A DNA stretch of 64,000 nucleotides, taken from contig CAVSMH010000006.1 in assembly GCA_963728965.1 (NCBI GenBank), positions 806,001 through 870,000 on the forward strand, given 5' to 3'. Made by a program: the position numbers and the translations under genes. This document shows, piece after piece, positions 9,221 to 17,302 of the stretch. Position 1 is the stretch's first letter; each line of letters opens with the position of its first letter. Under the pieces are notes generated by a model that ran no database searches, was not told the DNA's origin, and worked only from the letters and a program-made list of their open reading frames with translations. This DNA is from DASQZT01 sp963728965. Lineage in GTDB: Bacteria; Acidobacteriota; Terriglobia; Bryobacterales; Bryobacteraceae.

Positions 9221-10054
9221 TCACCGCCAGTTCGGAAACGGGTTGGTGCGGGCGTTGCGGCAGGCCGCGATCAGGGCGGGCACTCGTTTCCTCCGCTCGT
9301 AAAGACGCTCCAGGAGCCGTTCCACGGCTTCGTCTTCCCCGTCCAGCCAGTCGCGTGGAATTCGCTTCCAGGCACGGTCGATCACTTCTTCGGGAAAGTT
9401 CACCACCTGTTCCAGCCAGGGCTCGAACGCGCTCAGCGACGCCACCATTTCGTACACCGTCCGACGGGGGTACAGTCCTTGCACGGGCGACTCGGGAAAA
9501 TCCCAATTGGGGCCGTCGAAGGCGTAGCCCTGATCGATCATCCGCGCCACAAACCCCTGCCGTCCCGCTGTCGAGGGCTGGCGGTTCTCGGTGTGCCGCA
9601 CTACCGCCCGGTAGAACACGCTCTGCCGGCCGTCGGCATTCGCCACCCATTTGTCGAACACCAGCACGGCGCGAAAATCCTCCAGGTTGGCTACCTCCGG
9701 CAACAGGGAATCCGGAAGGAAATCGTACACCGCAGTGCGGCTCGGATCGCCCGGATAGCGCGAGCCGAAGTGCCATCCCGGCTCGACCTCCAACTGTTGG
9801 CTGCCGATCGTCAGACGCACCTCCGGATTCTCCGCCAGGAACCCGGCGCTTACACCGATCAGCGCCGTCTCCGGCGCGGAGATTTTCAGGTACTCCAGGA
9901 ATGTTGCGGAAAGCAACTCGTTTACCAGGATCCGGCGGTGTTGCGGATTGTTTCGGAATTTCACTACGTACCAGTGGCCGTCGTCCGCTTCCAGCAGGTG
10001 CGATTGGGCTCCTCCTCGCATTTTCCGGACATGCCGGACGGCTCTGAGCGGCAT
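9221..10054 (-). CDS. HipA-like kinase family protein (HipA_2 type)
   Basis: 277 residues. The N-terminus (MRGGAQSHLLEADDG then Y-V-V-K-F-R-N-N-P-Q) is the nucleotide-loop and lysine region of the short HipA-like kinases, in which a K-F-x-x-N-x-x-x-x-R-x-L-x-N-E stretch is diagnostic. The catalytic-loop equivalent is F-D-K-W-V-A-N-A-D-G-R-Q with an Arg/Asp/Asn arrangement similar to D-x-x-x-x-N-x-D-R in HipA. It is about 150 residues shorter than E. coli HipA and lacks the HipA N1 domain; no HipB-like HTH antitoxin is adjacent, so a classical toxin-antitoxin role is not supported. It is divergent from the small gene at 10130 and shares a 75-base promoter region with it. The substrate is unknown. 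Confidence 0.75.
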   Translation of the reverse strand: MPLRAVRHVRKMRGGAQSHLLEADDGHWYVVKFRNNPQHRRILVNELLSATFLEYLKISAPETALIGVSAGFLAENPEVRLTIGSQQLEVEPGWHFGSRYPGDPSRTAVYDFLPDSLLPEVANLEDFRAVLVFDKWVANADGRQSVFYRAVVRHTENRQPSTAGRQGFVARMIDQGYAFDGPNWDFPESPVQGLYPRRTVYEMVASLSAFEPWLEQVVNFPEEVIDRAWKRIPRDWLDGEDEAVERLLERLYERRKRVPALIAACRNARTNPFPNWR

Positions 10055-10129
10055 TGGCGGTGTGGAATAGTCGCGATTCGGCGGCGGCCTTCAGTACACT
10101 AGAGTTTTATCACAGGAGGAAACGCTACG

Positions 10130-10378
10130 ATGGCGGAACTGGAACCTACCACGGCGAGCAGTCCTGAGGCCGCAACACCCCCGGGCGCGCCCCGCGGAAA
10201 AGATGAAGTCGCACTCGAATTGATGAAGTTTATCGCCATAAACACCGGCTACGGAAAGGCCGCTCACTCGGGAGCCGGCTTTTCTGCGAAGCCGGCCGTG
10301 CGCTCTCCAGAAGAGCATGCGGAAGCGCTCCTCGAGCTGTACGAGCGCTGCCGCAGAGTGTTGAGCAAAGAGGTGTAG
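10130..10378 (+). CDS. Small hypothetical protein, 82 residues
   Basis: Strong ribosome site AGGAGGAAA, 8 bases before the ATG. The first 25 residues are Pro/Ala/Thr-rich and probably disordered; residues 26-40 (DEVALELMKFIAINTGYG) and 60-80 (S-P-E-E-H-A-E-A-L-L-E-L-Y-E-R-C-R-R-V-L) predict helices. No known domain is recognised. The good ribosome site and helix pattern support a real gene. It is divergent from the HipA-like kinase, which may or may not be meaningful. A stem-loop just after the stop separates it from the convergent H1-like gene. Confidence 0.7.
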   Translation: MAELEPTTASSPEAATPPGAPRGKDEVALELMKFIAINTGYGKAAHSGAGFSAKPAVRSPEEHAEALLELYERCRRVLSKEV

Positions 10379-10390
10379 GAGACGGTTGGG

Positions 10391-10412
10391 GGGCGGGTCG
10401 GGAAACCCGCCC
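10391..10412. terminator. Stem-loop between convergent genes
   Basis: An 8-bp perfect GC stem (GGGCGGGT pairing with ACCCGCCC, six-base loop CGGGAA) sits 12 bases after the stop of the plus-strand small gene and 10 bases before the end of the minus-strand H1-like gene. There is no T-tract on either side, so it may act as a bidirectional pause/attenuation hairpin rather than a classical intrinsic terminator. Confidence 0.5.
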
Positions 10413-10421
10413 TGCCTGTGA

Positions 10422-10907
10422 TTAGCGCTTCTTGCCCTGACTGGATGCCTTCTTGGCAGGCGCTTTTTTCAGCGCTTTTTTGGCTGGCGCCTTCTTGGCT
10501 ACCGCTTTTTTGGCCGGGGCCTTCTTTGCTGCCTTCGTGACGGCCTTCTTCACAGCCTTTCCGGCCGGCGCTTTCTTAGCGGCCTTTTTCGCCGGAGCCT
10601 TTTTAACCGCCTTCTTCGCCGGGGCTTTTTTCGCCGATCTCTTCGCGGCGGCGGCCTTCTTCACGGGCTTCTTCGGGGGCGCTTCCGGCTCGGCGGCCTG
10701 CATCAGGGGCTCAGGAGGGACGGGCACTGGTTCGGCGACTATGGTCAGGGTCACTTCTTCCTCGGCCTCGTCCTCTTCATCATCCTCTTCGTCGTCGTCG
10801 TAATCGTCGAGCTTTGAATCTACCTCCGAGTGCTCCTCGTCCTCGTAGTCGGGGAAATCTTCCATCTCTTCTTCGTCTTTCAGAGCGAATTTCAGGCTCT
10901 CCGGCAT
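10422..10907 (-). CDS. Histone H1-like, acidic N-half and Lys/Ala-rich C-half
   Basis: 161 residues of strikingly two-part composition. Residues 1-52 are strongly acidic (runs of D and E such as DDDEEDDEEDEAEEE), a Pro/Val linker follows, and residues 80-161 are KKAPAKKA-type repeats, the hallmark of eukaryotic H1-like tails and of bacterial AlgP/Hc-type nucleoid proteins. The basic tail would bind DNA or RNA without strict sequence need; the acidic half could mask it or act as a partner-binding segment (inference). No folded domain is evident. The start has a ribosome site AGGAGG 8 bases upstream. The coding repeats are imperfect, so length variation between strains is likely. Confidence 0.75.
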   Translation of the reverse strand: MPESLKFALKDEEEMEDFPDYEDEEHSEVDSKLDDYDDDEEDDEEDEAEEEVTLTIVAEPVPVPPEPLMQAAEPEAPPKKPVKKAAAAKRSAKKAPAKKAVKKAPAKKAAKKAPAGKAVKKAVTKAAKKAPAKKAVAKKAPAKKALKKAPAKKASSQGKKR

Positions 10908-11208
10908 TCAGCTAGCCTCCTGTAGACAGGCACAATCACCCATAGAATACTCCTTTTTGGCGGTGAGGCAATAGCGAAATAAACCCGCTGGCGGAAAATC
11001 GGCCGGTGTGACCGAAGGCTGCCGAAAGGGCGCGTAGCTTCGCAGAATCGGCCGTTCCAGGGGCTTCCACTTCCCTGCCGGGCAGCAGAGACGCGCACTC
11101 CGCTGAAGGCTCCTGGGCGGTCGTGTTTGTGGCTTTCGGTGGGGTTGTTGCGGGACGCTGTCGGATCCTGGCTGGGAGCAGTTCCTGGCCGGTGGGCTGC
11201 TAGCGCGC
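10908..11208. other. Severed tail region of the lytic transglycosylase gene
   Basis: Between the H1-like gene and the IS630 element. If the element and one TA copy are removed, the minus-strand frame of the lytic transglycosylase at 12393-14027 continues through this stretch to a stop at 10892, about 105 codons, overlapping the H1-like start. The added residues are Pro/Ser/Arg-rich without a recognised domain, so whether the whole stretch was coding is uncertain; in GC-rich DNA an open frame of this length is weak evidence. Confidence 0.35.
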
Positions 11209-11210
11209 TA

Positions 11211-12412
11211 GTGTAGTGTCCAACAAATAACTGGACATAACAATCCGGGCCGCGCTATCCTGAGGTGTGGGGAAGTCGTGTCAGATTTCCGATGTGGAGC
11301 AGCAGAAGCTCCAGCAGTGGACTGCGGCGCACGGCACTCCTCAGCAGGTGGCGTGGCGTTGCCTTGCCGTATCGTCCTGGCGGCCGCTACGGGCGTGTCC
11401 GATGTCTCAATTGCCAAGCAGCTTTCGGTGAATCGAAACACCGTGATCCTGTGGCGAAAGCGCTTCGGTGACGAGGGCCTGGATGGTCTGTGGGACATCG
11501 CTCCTGGCCGTGGACGAAAGCCCACCTATCAAATTGACAAGATCGCCGATATCGTGGATGCGACCCTGCAAACCAAACCTGCTGGGATGACGCATTGGAG
11601 TTGCCGGACTATGGCGGAGAGCCAGGGCGTGAGCAAGTCCACCGTCAACAATATCTGGCGAGCCCACAATCTTCAGCCGCATCGCACGGAGACTTTTAAG
11701 CTCTCGCGCGATCCGAAGTTTCTGGAAAAGCTGACCGATGTCGTGGGCCTGTATCTGAATCCGCCGCAACAGGCGATCGTCCTATGCGTAGACGAAAAGA
11801 GCCAGATACAGGCGTTGGATCGCACACAGCCGGGGTTGCCGATCAAGAAGGGACGATGCGGCACCATGACCCACGATTACAAACGCAACGGCACCACCAC
11901 TTTGTTCGCCGCCCTGGAAACTCTAGAAGGTAAGGTCGTAGGCGAATGTCATCAGAGACACCGGCATCAGGAATTTCTGAAATTTCTGCGTCGGCTCAAC
12001 GCCGAGTTTCCAGGCGATGTCCCCTTGCATCTCATCATGGACAACTACGGGACGCACAAGCACGCCAACGTTAGGGCGTGGCTTAAGCGCAATCCCCGAT
12101 TCGTGCCCCACTTCGTCCCTACCAGTTCCAGTTGGATGAACCTCGTCGAGAGATGGTTCGGCCACTTGGATAACAAGGCCATCCGCCGCGGCGTTTTCCT
12201 CAGCGTGGCCGACCTCCAAGCCTCCATCGAGGAGTTTCTCACCGCGTGGAATCAGAATCCCAAACCCTTGTGTGGACAGCGACCGTCGAATCCATACAGG
12301 AAAAGCTCAATCGCTGTCGCCAAACCTTGGAGCAGATCAAACCTGGCTGCACCGGCCCCAAGTCCAGGAAACAGAAGAAATGACCTGTCTAGTTATTTCG
12401 AAGACAGTACAC
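11211..12412 (+). mobile_element. IS630-family insertion sequence, 1,202 bp, TA target
   Basis: Imperfect terminal inverted repeats begin GTGTAGTGTCC (left) and, reading the right end inward, GTGTACTGTCT; both continue into a shared AAATAACT[G/A]GACA block, so about 21 of 27 positions agree. A TA dinucleotide flanks each side (11209-11210 and 12413-12414), the target duplication typical of IS630/Tc1-mariner elements. The single transposase gene is damaged (see its entry). The element sits in the 3' part of the lytic transglycosylase gene, supplying its present last codons and stop. Length and structure fit a full copy, now probably immobile unless complemented. Confidence 0.9.
11267..12383 (+). 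pseudogene. IS630 transposase with two frameshifts
   Basis: The core is a standard IS630 transposase: HTH region, then the DDE triad in V-D-E-K-S-Q-I-Q-A-L-D, L-I-M-D-N-Y-G-T-H-K and S-W-M-N-L-V-E-R-W-F. Two lesions are visible. First, a tandem duplication of GGCGT (11350-11354 and 11355-11359) shifts the frame; deleting one copy joins an upstream frame (I-S-D-V-E-Q-Q-K-L then QQVA) to L-P-C-R-I-V-L-A-A-A, the expected N-terminus. Second, near 12268 one T is missing from CCCTTTGTG: the other frame reads V-W-T-A-T-V-E-S-I-Q and ends at TGA 12381-12383 inside the element, the normal family C-terminus. As it stands a 393-codon frame (11278-12459) remains, with intact DDE residues but an altered N-terminus and a foreign tail running past the element. 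Activity is doubtful. Confidence 0.85.
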
Positions 12413-14027
12413 TAGCCAGGGTGACGCGAGCCTTGCGACTCGACGCCGCGGCGCGCTGATTGGAGGTGGTGCGCCGCCCCGTGGTCCGTCGGACCGGAGC
12501 TTCGGCGCGCGCCGCCGTGGGGATCATCAGCCGGTCGCCCTCCATGGTTTCCGCCGACTTCAGATTGTTCACCGCGATGATACGGCTCGGCGGCAGCCCA
12601 TAGCGTTTCCCGATCGAGGCCAGCGTTTCCCCCGGACCCACGCGGTGCAGCCGCCAGGAATCGCGGTACTCCGAAGGCACCAGTTGCAGTGCGGCAGCGA
12701 GTTGATTGCCGGTCCCCTTGGGAAGATGAAGCGGGAAATTCGCGGGGGCGATGCCGCGCAGCACCGCGGGATTCAACGAGGCCAGTTCGGCCAATGGCGT
12801 GTCGGTCACGTCCGAGACCAGCGTTAGGCTCGTCGGCGCGGTGACCTCCACCGTGTCGTACTCTAGCGGCGGTTCCAGTTGCACATTATCCAGACCGTAT
12901 TCGGCGGCATTCTTCTCCATGATAGTCATGGCCAGAATGATCGGCACGTAGTTAGTCGTCTCCGCCGGCAAAACCCCGCGACTGCGCAATTCCCAGAAGT
13001 CCGCATACCCGGTGCGCTCCACCGCTTTCTCCACAACGCCCGGGCCGCAGTTGTACGCCGCGATCGCCAGGTACCAGTCGCCGAATTCCGAATACAGGTC
13101 CCGCAAGTGGTGCGCCGCAGCCCTGGTGGCTTTTTCCGGATCCATCCGTTCGTCGGTGTACCTGGTCTGCATGAGCCCGTACTGCCTGCCGCGCCATGCC
13201 AGAAACTGCCACATGCCGCCCGCCGCTTTGCGCGACACGGCCCGCGGTATGAACCCCGATTCGGCCTGTGCCAGGTGGATCAACTCCTGCGGCAACCCTT
13301 CCTCATCCAGGATCCGCTGGATCATCGGCCGGTATCGTCCCGCGCGCGAGGTGCCAGCGAGCAGTGTCTTGTGTCCCCGACCGGAGAAGTAGTTGATATA
13401 GCCAAGGACCGTATCGTTCACCGTCAACGGCAGTTGCGAAACCGTCGCGGCCACCTGCCCCCGCACCTTGTCCTTCGTCTTCGGGTTCACCGGAAACGTC
13501 ATCGGCAGGATATCCTCGAGCGGCGCCTTTTCGAACTGGCCCGGTTCCGGAATTGCCGATGCCCCCAAGCCCGCCAGGTCGAACCGATGGATGGAATCGA
13601 CCATTTCATCGAGCTTGCTGTCGTAATCTTCCCGATCCCCCGGATTCTCATTCGACGCTTCCAGCATTAAATCGATCGCGGCGTCAAACTCGCGGCGCGC
13701 CAGATCGAACTCTTTGGCTTTATAGAAGCGGAGCCCCCGTTGGTAGGCCTGATCGGCTTTGCGAACGTTGGCGTCTCCCAGGAGCTTATGCCGGGGAGGT
13801 AGCGGGTTGTTCAGGAGGATGGGAGGAACTTGCTGGAGGTAAGGATTCGGGAGAGCGACATCGGGAGGAGGAGCGATTTCGCTGGCATCCCCGGGAACGG
13901 CGGCTCGGGGCGCCGGCGGCAGGAAAGACATTTGGAACCGCGCTTGCTGATTATAACCGCAGCCAGCGGCGAGGAGAGTTGTACCTAAGCAAAAAGCAGA
14001 TAGGCACATCCTGGTTCGATCGTCCAT
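12393..14027 (-). CDS. MltD-like lipoprotein lytic transglycosylase, tail replaced by IS630
   Basis: 544 residues. A lipobox LAAGC places the lipidated Cys at 23, so the enzyme is membrane-anchored and acts on peptidoglycan. Residues 80-130 hold a helical repeat-like region. The SLT/transglycosylase domain lies about 215-360: catalytic Glu in Q-A-E-S-G-F, then S-R-K-A-A-G-G-M-W-Q-F and A-I-A-A-Y-N-C-G-P-G. One LysM is clear near the C-terminus (V-G-P-G-E-T-L-A-S-I-G-K-R-Y-G-L-P), with a Ser/Arg-rich tail after it. The last seven codons and stop come from the right end of the inserted IS630 element, so the native C-terminus is lost; the catalytic and LysM domains are intact, so function may survive. 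An in-frame ATG at 14009 is a possible alternative start. Confidence 0.9.
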   Translation of the reverse strand: MDDRTRMCLSAFCLGTTLLAAGCGYNQQARFQMSFLPPAPRAAVPGDASEIAPPPDVALPNPYLQQVPPILLNNPLPPRHKLLGDANVRKADQAYQRGLRFYKAKEFDLARREFDAAIDLMLEASNENPGDREDYDSKLDEMVDSIHRFDLAGLGASAIPEPGQFEKAPLEDILPMTFPVNPKTKDKVRGQVAATVSQLPLTVNDTVLGYINYFSGRGHKTLLAGTSRAGRYRPMIQRILDEEGLPQELIHLAQAESGFIPRAVSRKAAGGMWQFLAWRGRQYGLMQTRYTDERMDPEKATRAAAHHLRDLYSEFGDWYLAIAAYNCGPGVVEKAVERTGYADFWELRSRGVLPAETTNYVPIILAMTIMEKNAAEYGLDNVQLEPPLEYDTVEVTAPTSLTLVSDVTDTPLAELASLNPAVLRGIAPANFPLHLPKGTGNQLAAALQLVPSEYRDSWRLHRVGPGETLASIGKRYGLPPSRIIAVNNLKSAETMEGDRLMIPTAARAEAPVRRTTGRRTTSNQRAAASSRKARVTLASVLSSK

Positions 14028-14188
14028 CCAAAGCCCTCGATTGTAGAAAATACGATACTTCTACGGGACGTCGCCCGGGTTAGATCTTTGCGAAACCTAA
14101 ACCATACAACAATGGTGTTACAAAAGGCAACCGCCGCCGTCAATAAGCGGGTATTTTTTCTGTGGCTAAACGGGACAGGGGTGTGTCC

Positions 14189-16285
14189 CTACTCCTCCTC
14201 TTCTTCCTCCCCGGCCTTCGCCGCCTTGGCCGCCGCAATGATCTTTTCCGCCTGGAGTTGCGGCACGAAATCGTAGTGATCGAATTCCATCGTGAAGGAA
14301 GCCCGGCCTTGGGTCATGGCGGTTAAGTCGTTCTGGTAGTTCAGCATTTCTGCCATCGGCACTTGGGCGCGGATGAACTGGGTGCTGCCGCGGGTGTCCA
14401 TCCCGGCGATGCGACCGCGGCGGCCGTTGAGGTCGCCCATCAGGTCGCCCGCATACTCCACCGGGGCCTGGATCTCTACATTCATGATAGGCTCGAGCAG
14501 CGCCGGCTTGGCATGCTGCATGGCGGCTTTGAAGGCCTTTCGTGCCGCTAGTTTGAACGCCAGCTCCGAAGAATCTACATCGTGGTAGGAGCCGTCGTAG
14601 AGAATTACCTTGAAATCCACCATCGGATAGCCGGCCAGGAAGCCGTGTTCCGCAGCTTCGATGATGCCCTTTTCCACCGCCGGAATGAAGTTCTTGGGGA
14701 TCGAACCGCCGAAGATCTCGTTGGCGAATTCAAATTTGGCTCCCCGCGGCAGCGGCTCCATCTTAATCCAGCAATCGCCGAACTGCCCGTGACCGCCGGT
14801 CTGTTTCTTATGCCGGCCCTGCACGTCGGCCGTGCCTCGAATCGTCTCGCGGTAGGGAATCTTGGGCGCCTTCAGCGTCACGTCCACGCCATAGCGCTTC
14901 TTCAAACGGCTGACGACCACTTCCACATGCTGCTGCCCAGCGCCTGCCAGCAAGAACTCCCGGGTCTGCGGGTCCCGATAGAAGCGCAGCGATTGGTCTT
15001 CCTCCAGGATGCGATTGATGGCGTTGCCCATGCGGTCTTCGTCGTTGCGTGACTTGGCTTCAATGGCGAAAGCGATGGATGGCTCGGGCAGCTTGACCGG
15101 CGGGTAGGTGACGTTCTGGCCTTTTTCCGTGAGCGTATCGCCTGTCAGGGTGTCCCTGAGTTTGGCGACCGCGCCAATATCGCCCGCGTGCAACTCCGTG
15201 ACCGGTTGCAGGGTCTTCCCCTGGGGGCTGCTGAGGTGCGCCAGCCGTTCGGCGGTGCTGCGAGTAATGTTTTGGAGATTGGCGTCGGTCTTCAAGACGC
15301 CGCTGTATACCTTGAAGAAGGTGATACGTCCGGCAAACGGATCGGCTGTGGTTTTGAAGACGTACAGCGAAGGCTGGTCGCCATCGGAGATCTTGCGGGT
15401 GGCTTCACTTCCGTTGATGGTGGCCGCCACAGCCTCGCGCTCCGTCGGAGCGGGGAGGTTGTCCACGACGAAATCCAGAATCAGGTCCGTGCCGATATTG
15501 TGCAGCGCCGAGGCGCACATTACCGGGAAAATACGCCTCTCACGGACTGCCTGCCGCAAGCCCTCCATGATCTGCTCGGGCCCGAGGGTTCCCTTGTCGA
15601 AAAACTGTTCCATCAGGGCGTCGTTGCCCTCGGCGACCATCTCCACCAGCGCTTCGTGGGCCTTCTGCGCGACTTCGGCCAGGCTGGCCGGAATTTCGTC
15701 TTCCCGTCCCTTGCCGTCGCCGTCCGGGGTGTAAATGCAGGCCTTCATGCGGATAAGGTCCACCACGCCGGTGAAGTCGCGCTCGCTCCCGATGGGGATC
15801 TGGATTGGCACGGCGGACCGGCCAAAATTTTCCTGAATGGTATCCAATGCCCGCTGGAAGTCGGCGCGCTCCCGATCGAGCTTGTTGATAATGATTCCGC
15901 GCGGCAACTGATAATCGTTAGCGAACTGCCAGACCTTCTCGGTCTGGACTTCGACGCCGGCGACTCCATCTACCAGCACCAGCGCCGAATCGGCGGCTAC
16001 CAGGACGGCGCGGGCATCATTAATAAAGATGTTGTAACCCGGAGTATCCAGGATGTTAATCTTGGTTTTCTTCCACTCCGCCACGGCGATGGCCGAAGAG
16101 ATCGTGATTTTTCGCGAGATTTCTTCGTCGTCGAAATCGGTGATCGTATTGCCCTCGTCCACGCGGGTCAGACGATTGGTCTCCCCGGTGGCGAAGAGCA
16201 TACCGGCGGTGAGCGTCGTCTTGCCGGAATCGCCGTGGCCCACCACACCGACATTCCGAATGTCCTTGCTGTCGTATACTTTCAC
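14189..16285 (-). CDS. Elongation factor G-like GTPase, EF-G2 type
   Basis: 698 residues, full-length EF-G architecture (G domain, II, III, IV, V). GTP motifs: GHGDSGKTT at 16-24, DTPG at 80-83, NKLD at 134-137. Canonical EF-G has DTPGH in switch II, where the His positions water for GTP hydrolysis; here it is DTPGY, the pattern known from mycobacterial EF-G2 (FusA2) proteins. The start is GTG with ribosome site GGGAG; the protein ends in a run of Glu. No rpsL, rpsG or tuf lies nearby, again unlike the housekeeping fusA. It is therefore probably a paralogue with an altered or regulatory role on the ribosome, not the main translocase; this is inference from the motif and context. Confidence 0.87.
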   Translation of the reverse strand: MKVYDSKDIRNVGVVGHGDSGKTTLTAGMLFATGETNRLTRVDEGNTITDFDDEEISRKITISSAIAVAEWKKTKINILDTPGYNIFINDARAVLVAADSALVLVDGVAGVEVQTEKVWQFANDYQLPRGIIINKLDRERADFQRALDTIQENFGRSAVPIQIPIGSERDFTGVVDLIRMKACIYTPDGDGKGREDEIPASLAEVAQKAHEALVEMVAEGNDALMEQFFDKGTLGPEQIMEGLRQAVRERRIFPVMCASALHNIGTDLILDFVVDNLPAPTEREAVAATINGSEATRKISDGDQPSLYVFKTTADPFAGRITFFKVYSGVLKTDANLQNITRSTAERLAHLSSPQGKTLQPVTELHAGDIGAVAKLRDTLTGDTLTEKGQNVTYPPVKLPEPSIAFAIEAKSRNDEDRMGNAINRILEEDQSLRFYRDPQTREFLLAGAGQQHVEVVVSRLKKRYGVDVTLKAPKIPYRETIRGTADVQGRHKKQTGGHGQFGDCWIKMEPLPRGAKFEFANEIFGGSIPKNFIPAVEKGIIEAAEHGFLAGYPMVDFKVILYDGSYHDVDSSELAFKLAARKAFKAAMQHAKPALLEPIMNVEIQAPVEYAGDLMGDLNGRRGRIAGMDTRGSTQFIRAQVPMAEMLNYQNDLTAMTQGRASFTMEFDHYDFVPQLQAEKIIAAAKAAKAGEEEEEE

Positions 16286-16480
16286 GGATTTACTCCCGGA
16301 TCAAAACGGAATGGTAACACGCCCGGAGCCCTCCCCAGGGGGGTTAAAATGTACCCCACCGGAACGGATCTCGAAGAAGAACTCTCACCGAACTTAGGGA
16401 AGCGTCGGAGGGAGATGGCGTCTCCCCAATCCCCGGCCGGCGCTGATTTCGGCGGGTCGAGCCCGGCCTCCTTTGGCCAT

Positions 16481-17260
16481 TTACCTCCCCACTACACCAG
16501 CCAGTGGGCTGCTCGCCGTGGCATACAGCTTCTTCGGCATCCGTCCCGCTTCGTACGCCAGGCGTCCGGCTTCCACCGCCAGTTGCATGGCTCGAGCCAT
16601 TTTCGCCGAATCCTCCGCAGCGGCGATCGCGGTGTTCATGAGCACACCGTCCGCACCCAGTTCCATGGCGATAGAAGCATCCGAAGCGGTGCCCACCCCG
16701 GCATCCACGATCATCGGCACTTCGGTGATCATTTCCCGCAGGATCCGCAGGTTGGCCGGGTTCTGGACGCCCATGCCGGAGCCGATCGGCGCGGCCAGGG
16801 GCATCACGGCGGCCGCGCCGGCGTCGATCAGCCTGCGCGCGTTCACTATGTCGTCATTCGTGTAAGGTAGCACCACGAAGCCTTCCTTCACCAGCACGCG
16901 AGTCGCTTCCAGCAGGCCGGCATTATCCGGGAACAGCGTCTTTTCGTCGCCGATCACTTCGAGCTTGATCCAGTTCGAAAGGCCAACCTCGCGCGCAAGC
17001 ATGGCCGTGCGAATGGCATCGTCGGCGGTGTAGCAGGCGGCCGTGTTGGGAAGAATGAAGAGCTTGGACCGGTCGATATAGTCCAGCAGTGACTCTTTGG
17101 AGCGATCGGTGAGATTGACGCGGCGCACCGCGACCGTCACCATTTCCGCTCCGCTGGCCTCGTGGCAGCGCTGCATTTCCTGGAAAGTCCGGTACTTCCC
17201 CGTGCCCACGATGAGCCGCGAACGAAATTCCCGGCCGCCGATTTTAAGGGTTTCGAACAT
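16481..17260 (-). CDS. thiG: Thiazole synthase ThiG
   Basis: 259 residues, the normal length. The Schiff-base lysine is K99 in S-N-W-I-K-L-E-V-I-G-D; the TIM-barrel phosphate-binding loops are seen as G-A-A-A-V-M-P-L-A-A-P-I-G-S-G and V-D-A-G-V-G-T-A-S-D-A. ThiG condenses deoxyxylulose 5-phosphate, dehydroglycine and ThiS thiocarboxylate into the thiazole phosphate of thiamine. No thiS, thiH/thiO, thiE or TPP riboswitch is recognised next to it, so it stands alone. The gene follows the M48-like gene by 42 bases on the same strand and may be co-transcribed with it. Confidence 0.95.
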   Translation of the reverse strand: MFETLKIGGREFRSRLIVGTGKYRTFQEMQRCHEASGAEMVTVAVRRVNLTDRSKESLLDYIDRSKLFILPNTAACYTADDAIRTAMLAREVGLSNWIKLEVIGDEKTLFPDNAGLLEATRVLVKEGFVVLPYTNDDIVNARRLIDAGAAAVMPLAAPIGSGMGVQNPANLRILREMITEVPMIVDAGVGTASDASIAMELGADGVLMNTAIAAAEDSAKMARAMQLAVEAGRLAYEAGRMPKKLYATASSPLAGVVGR

Positions 17261-17302
17261 ACCCTCATTCTACCGGGTGGGACACCCCAGGGCCGCTCCG
17301 AC

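Noticed and set aside
9221..10054. HipA-like gene as a classical hipBA toxin-antitoxin module
   Set aside because: No HTH antitoxin gene is adjacent and the N1 subdomain is missing.
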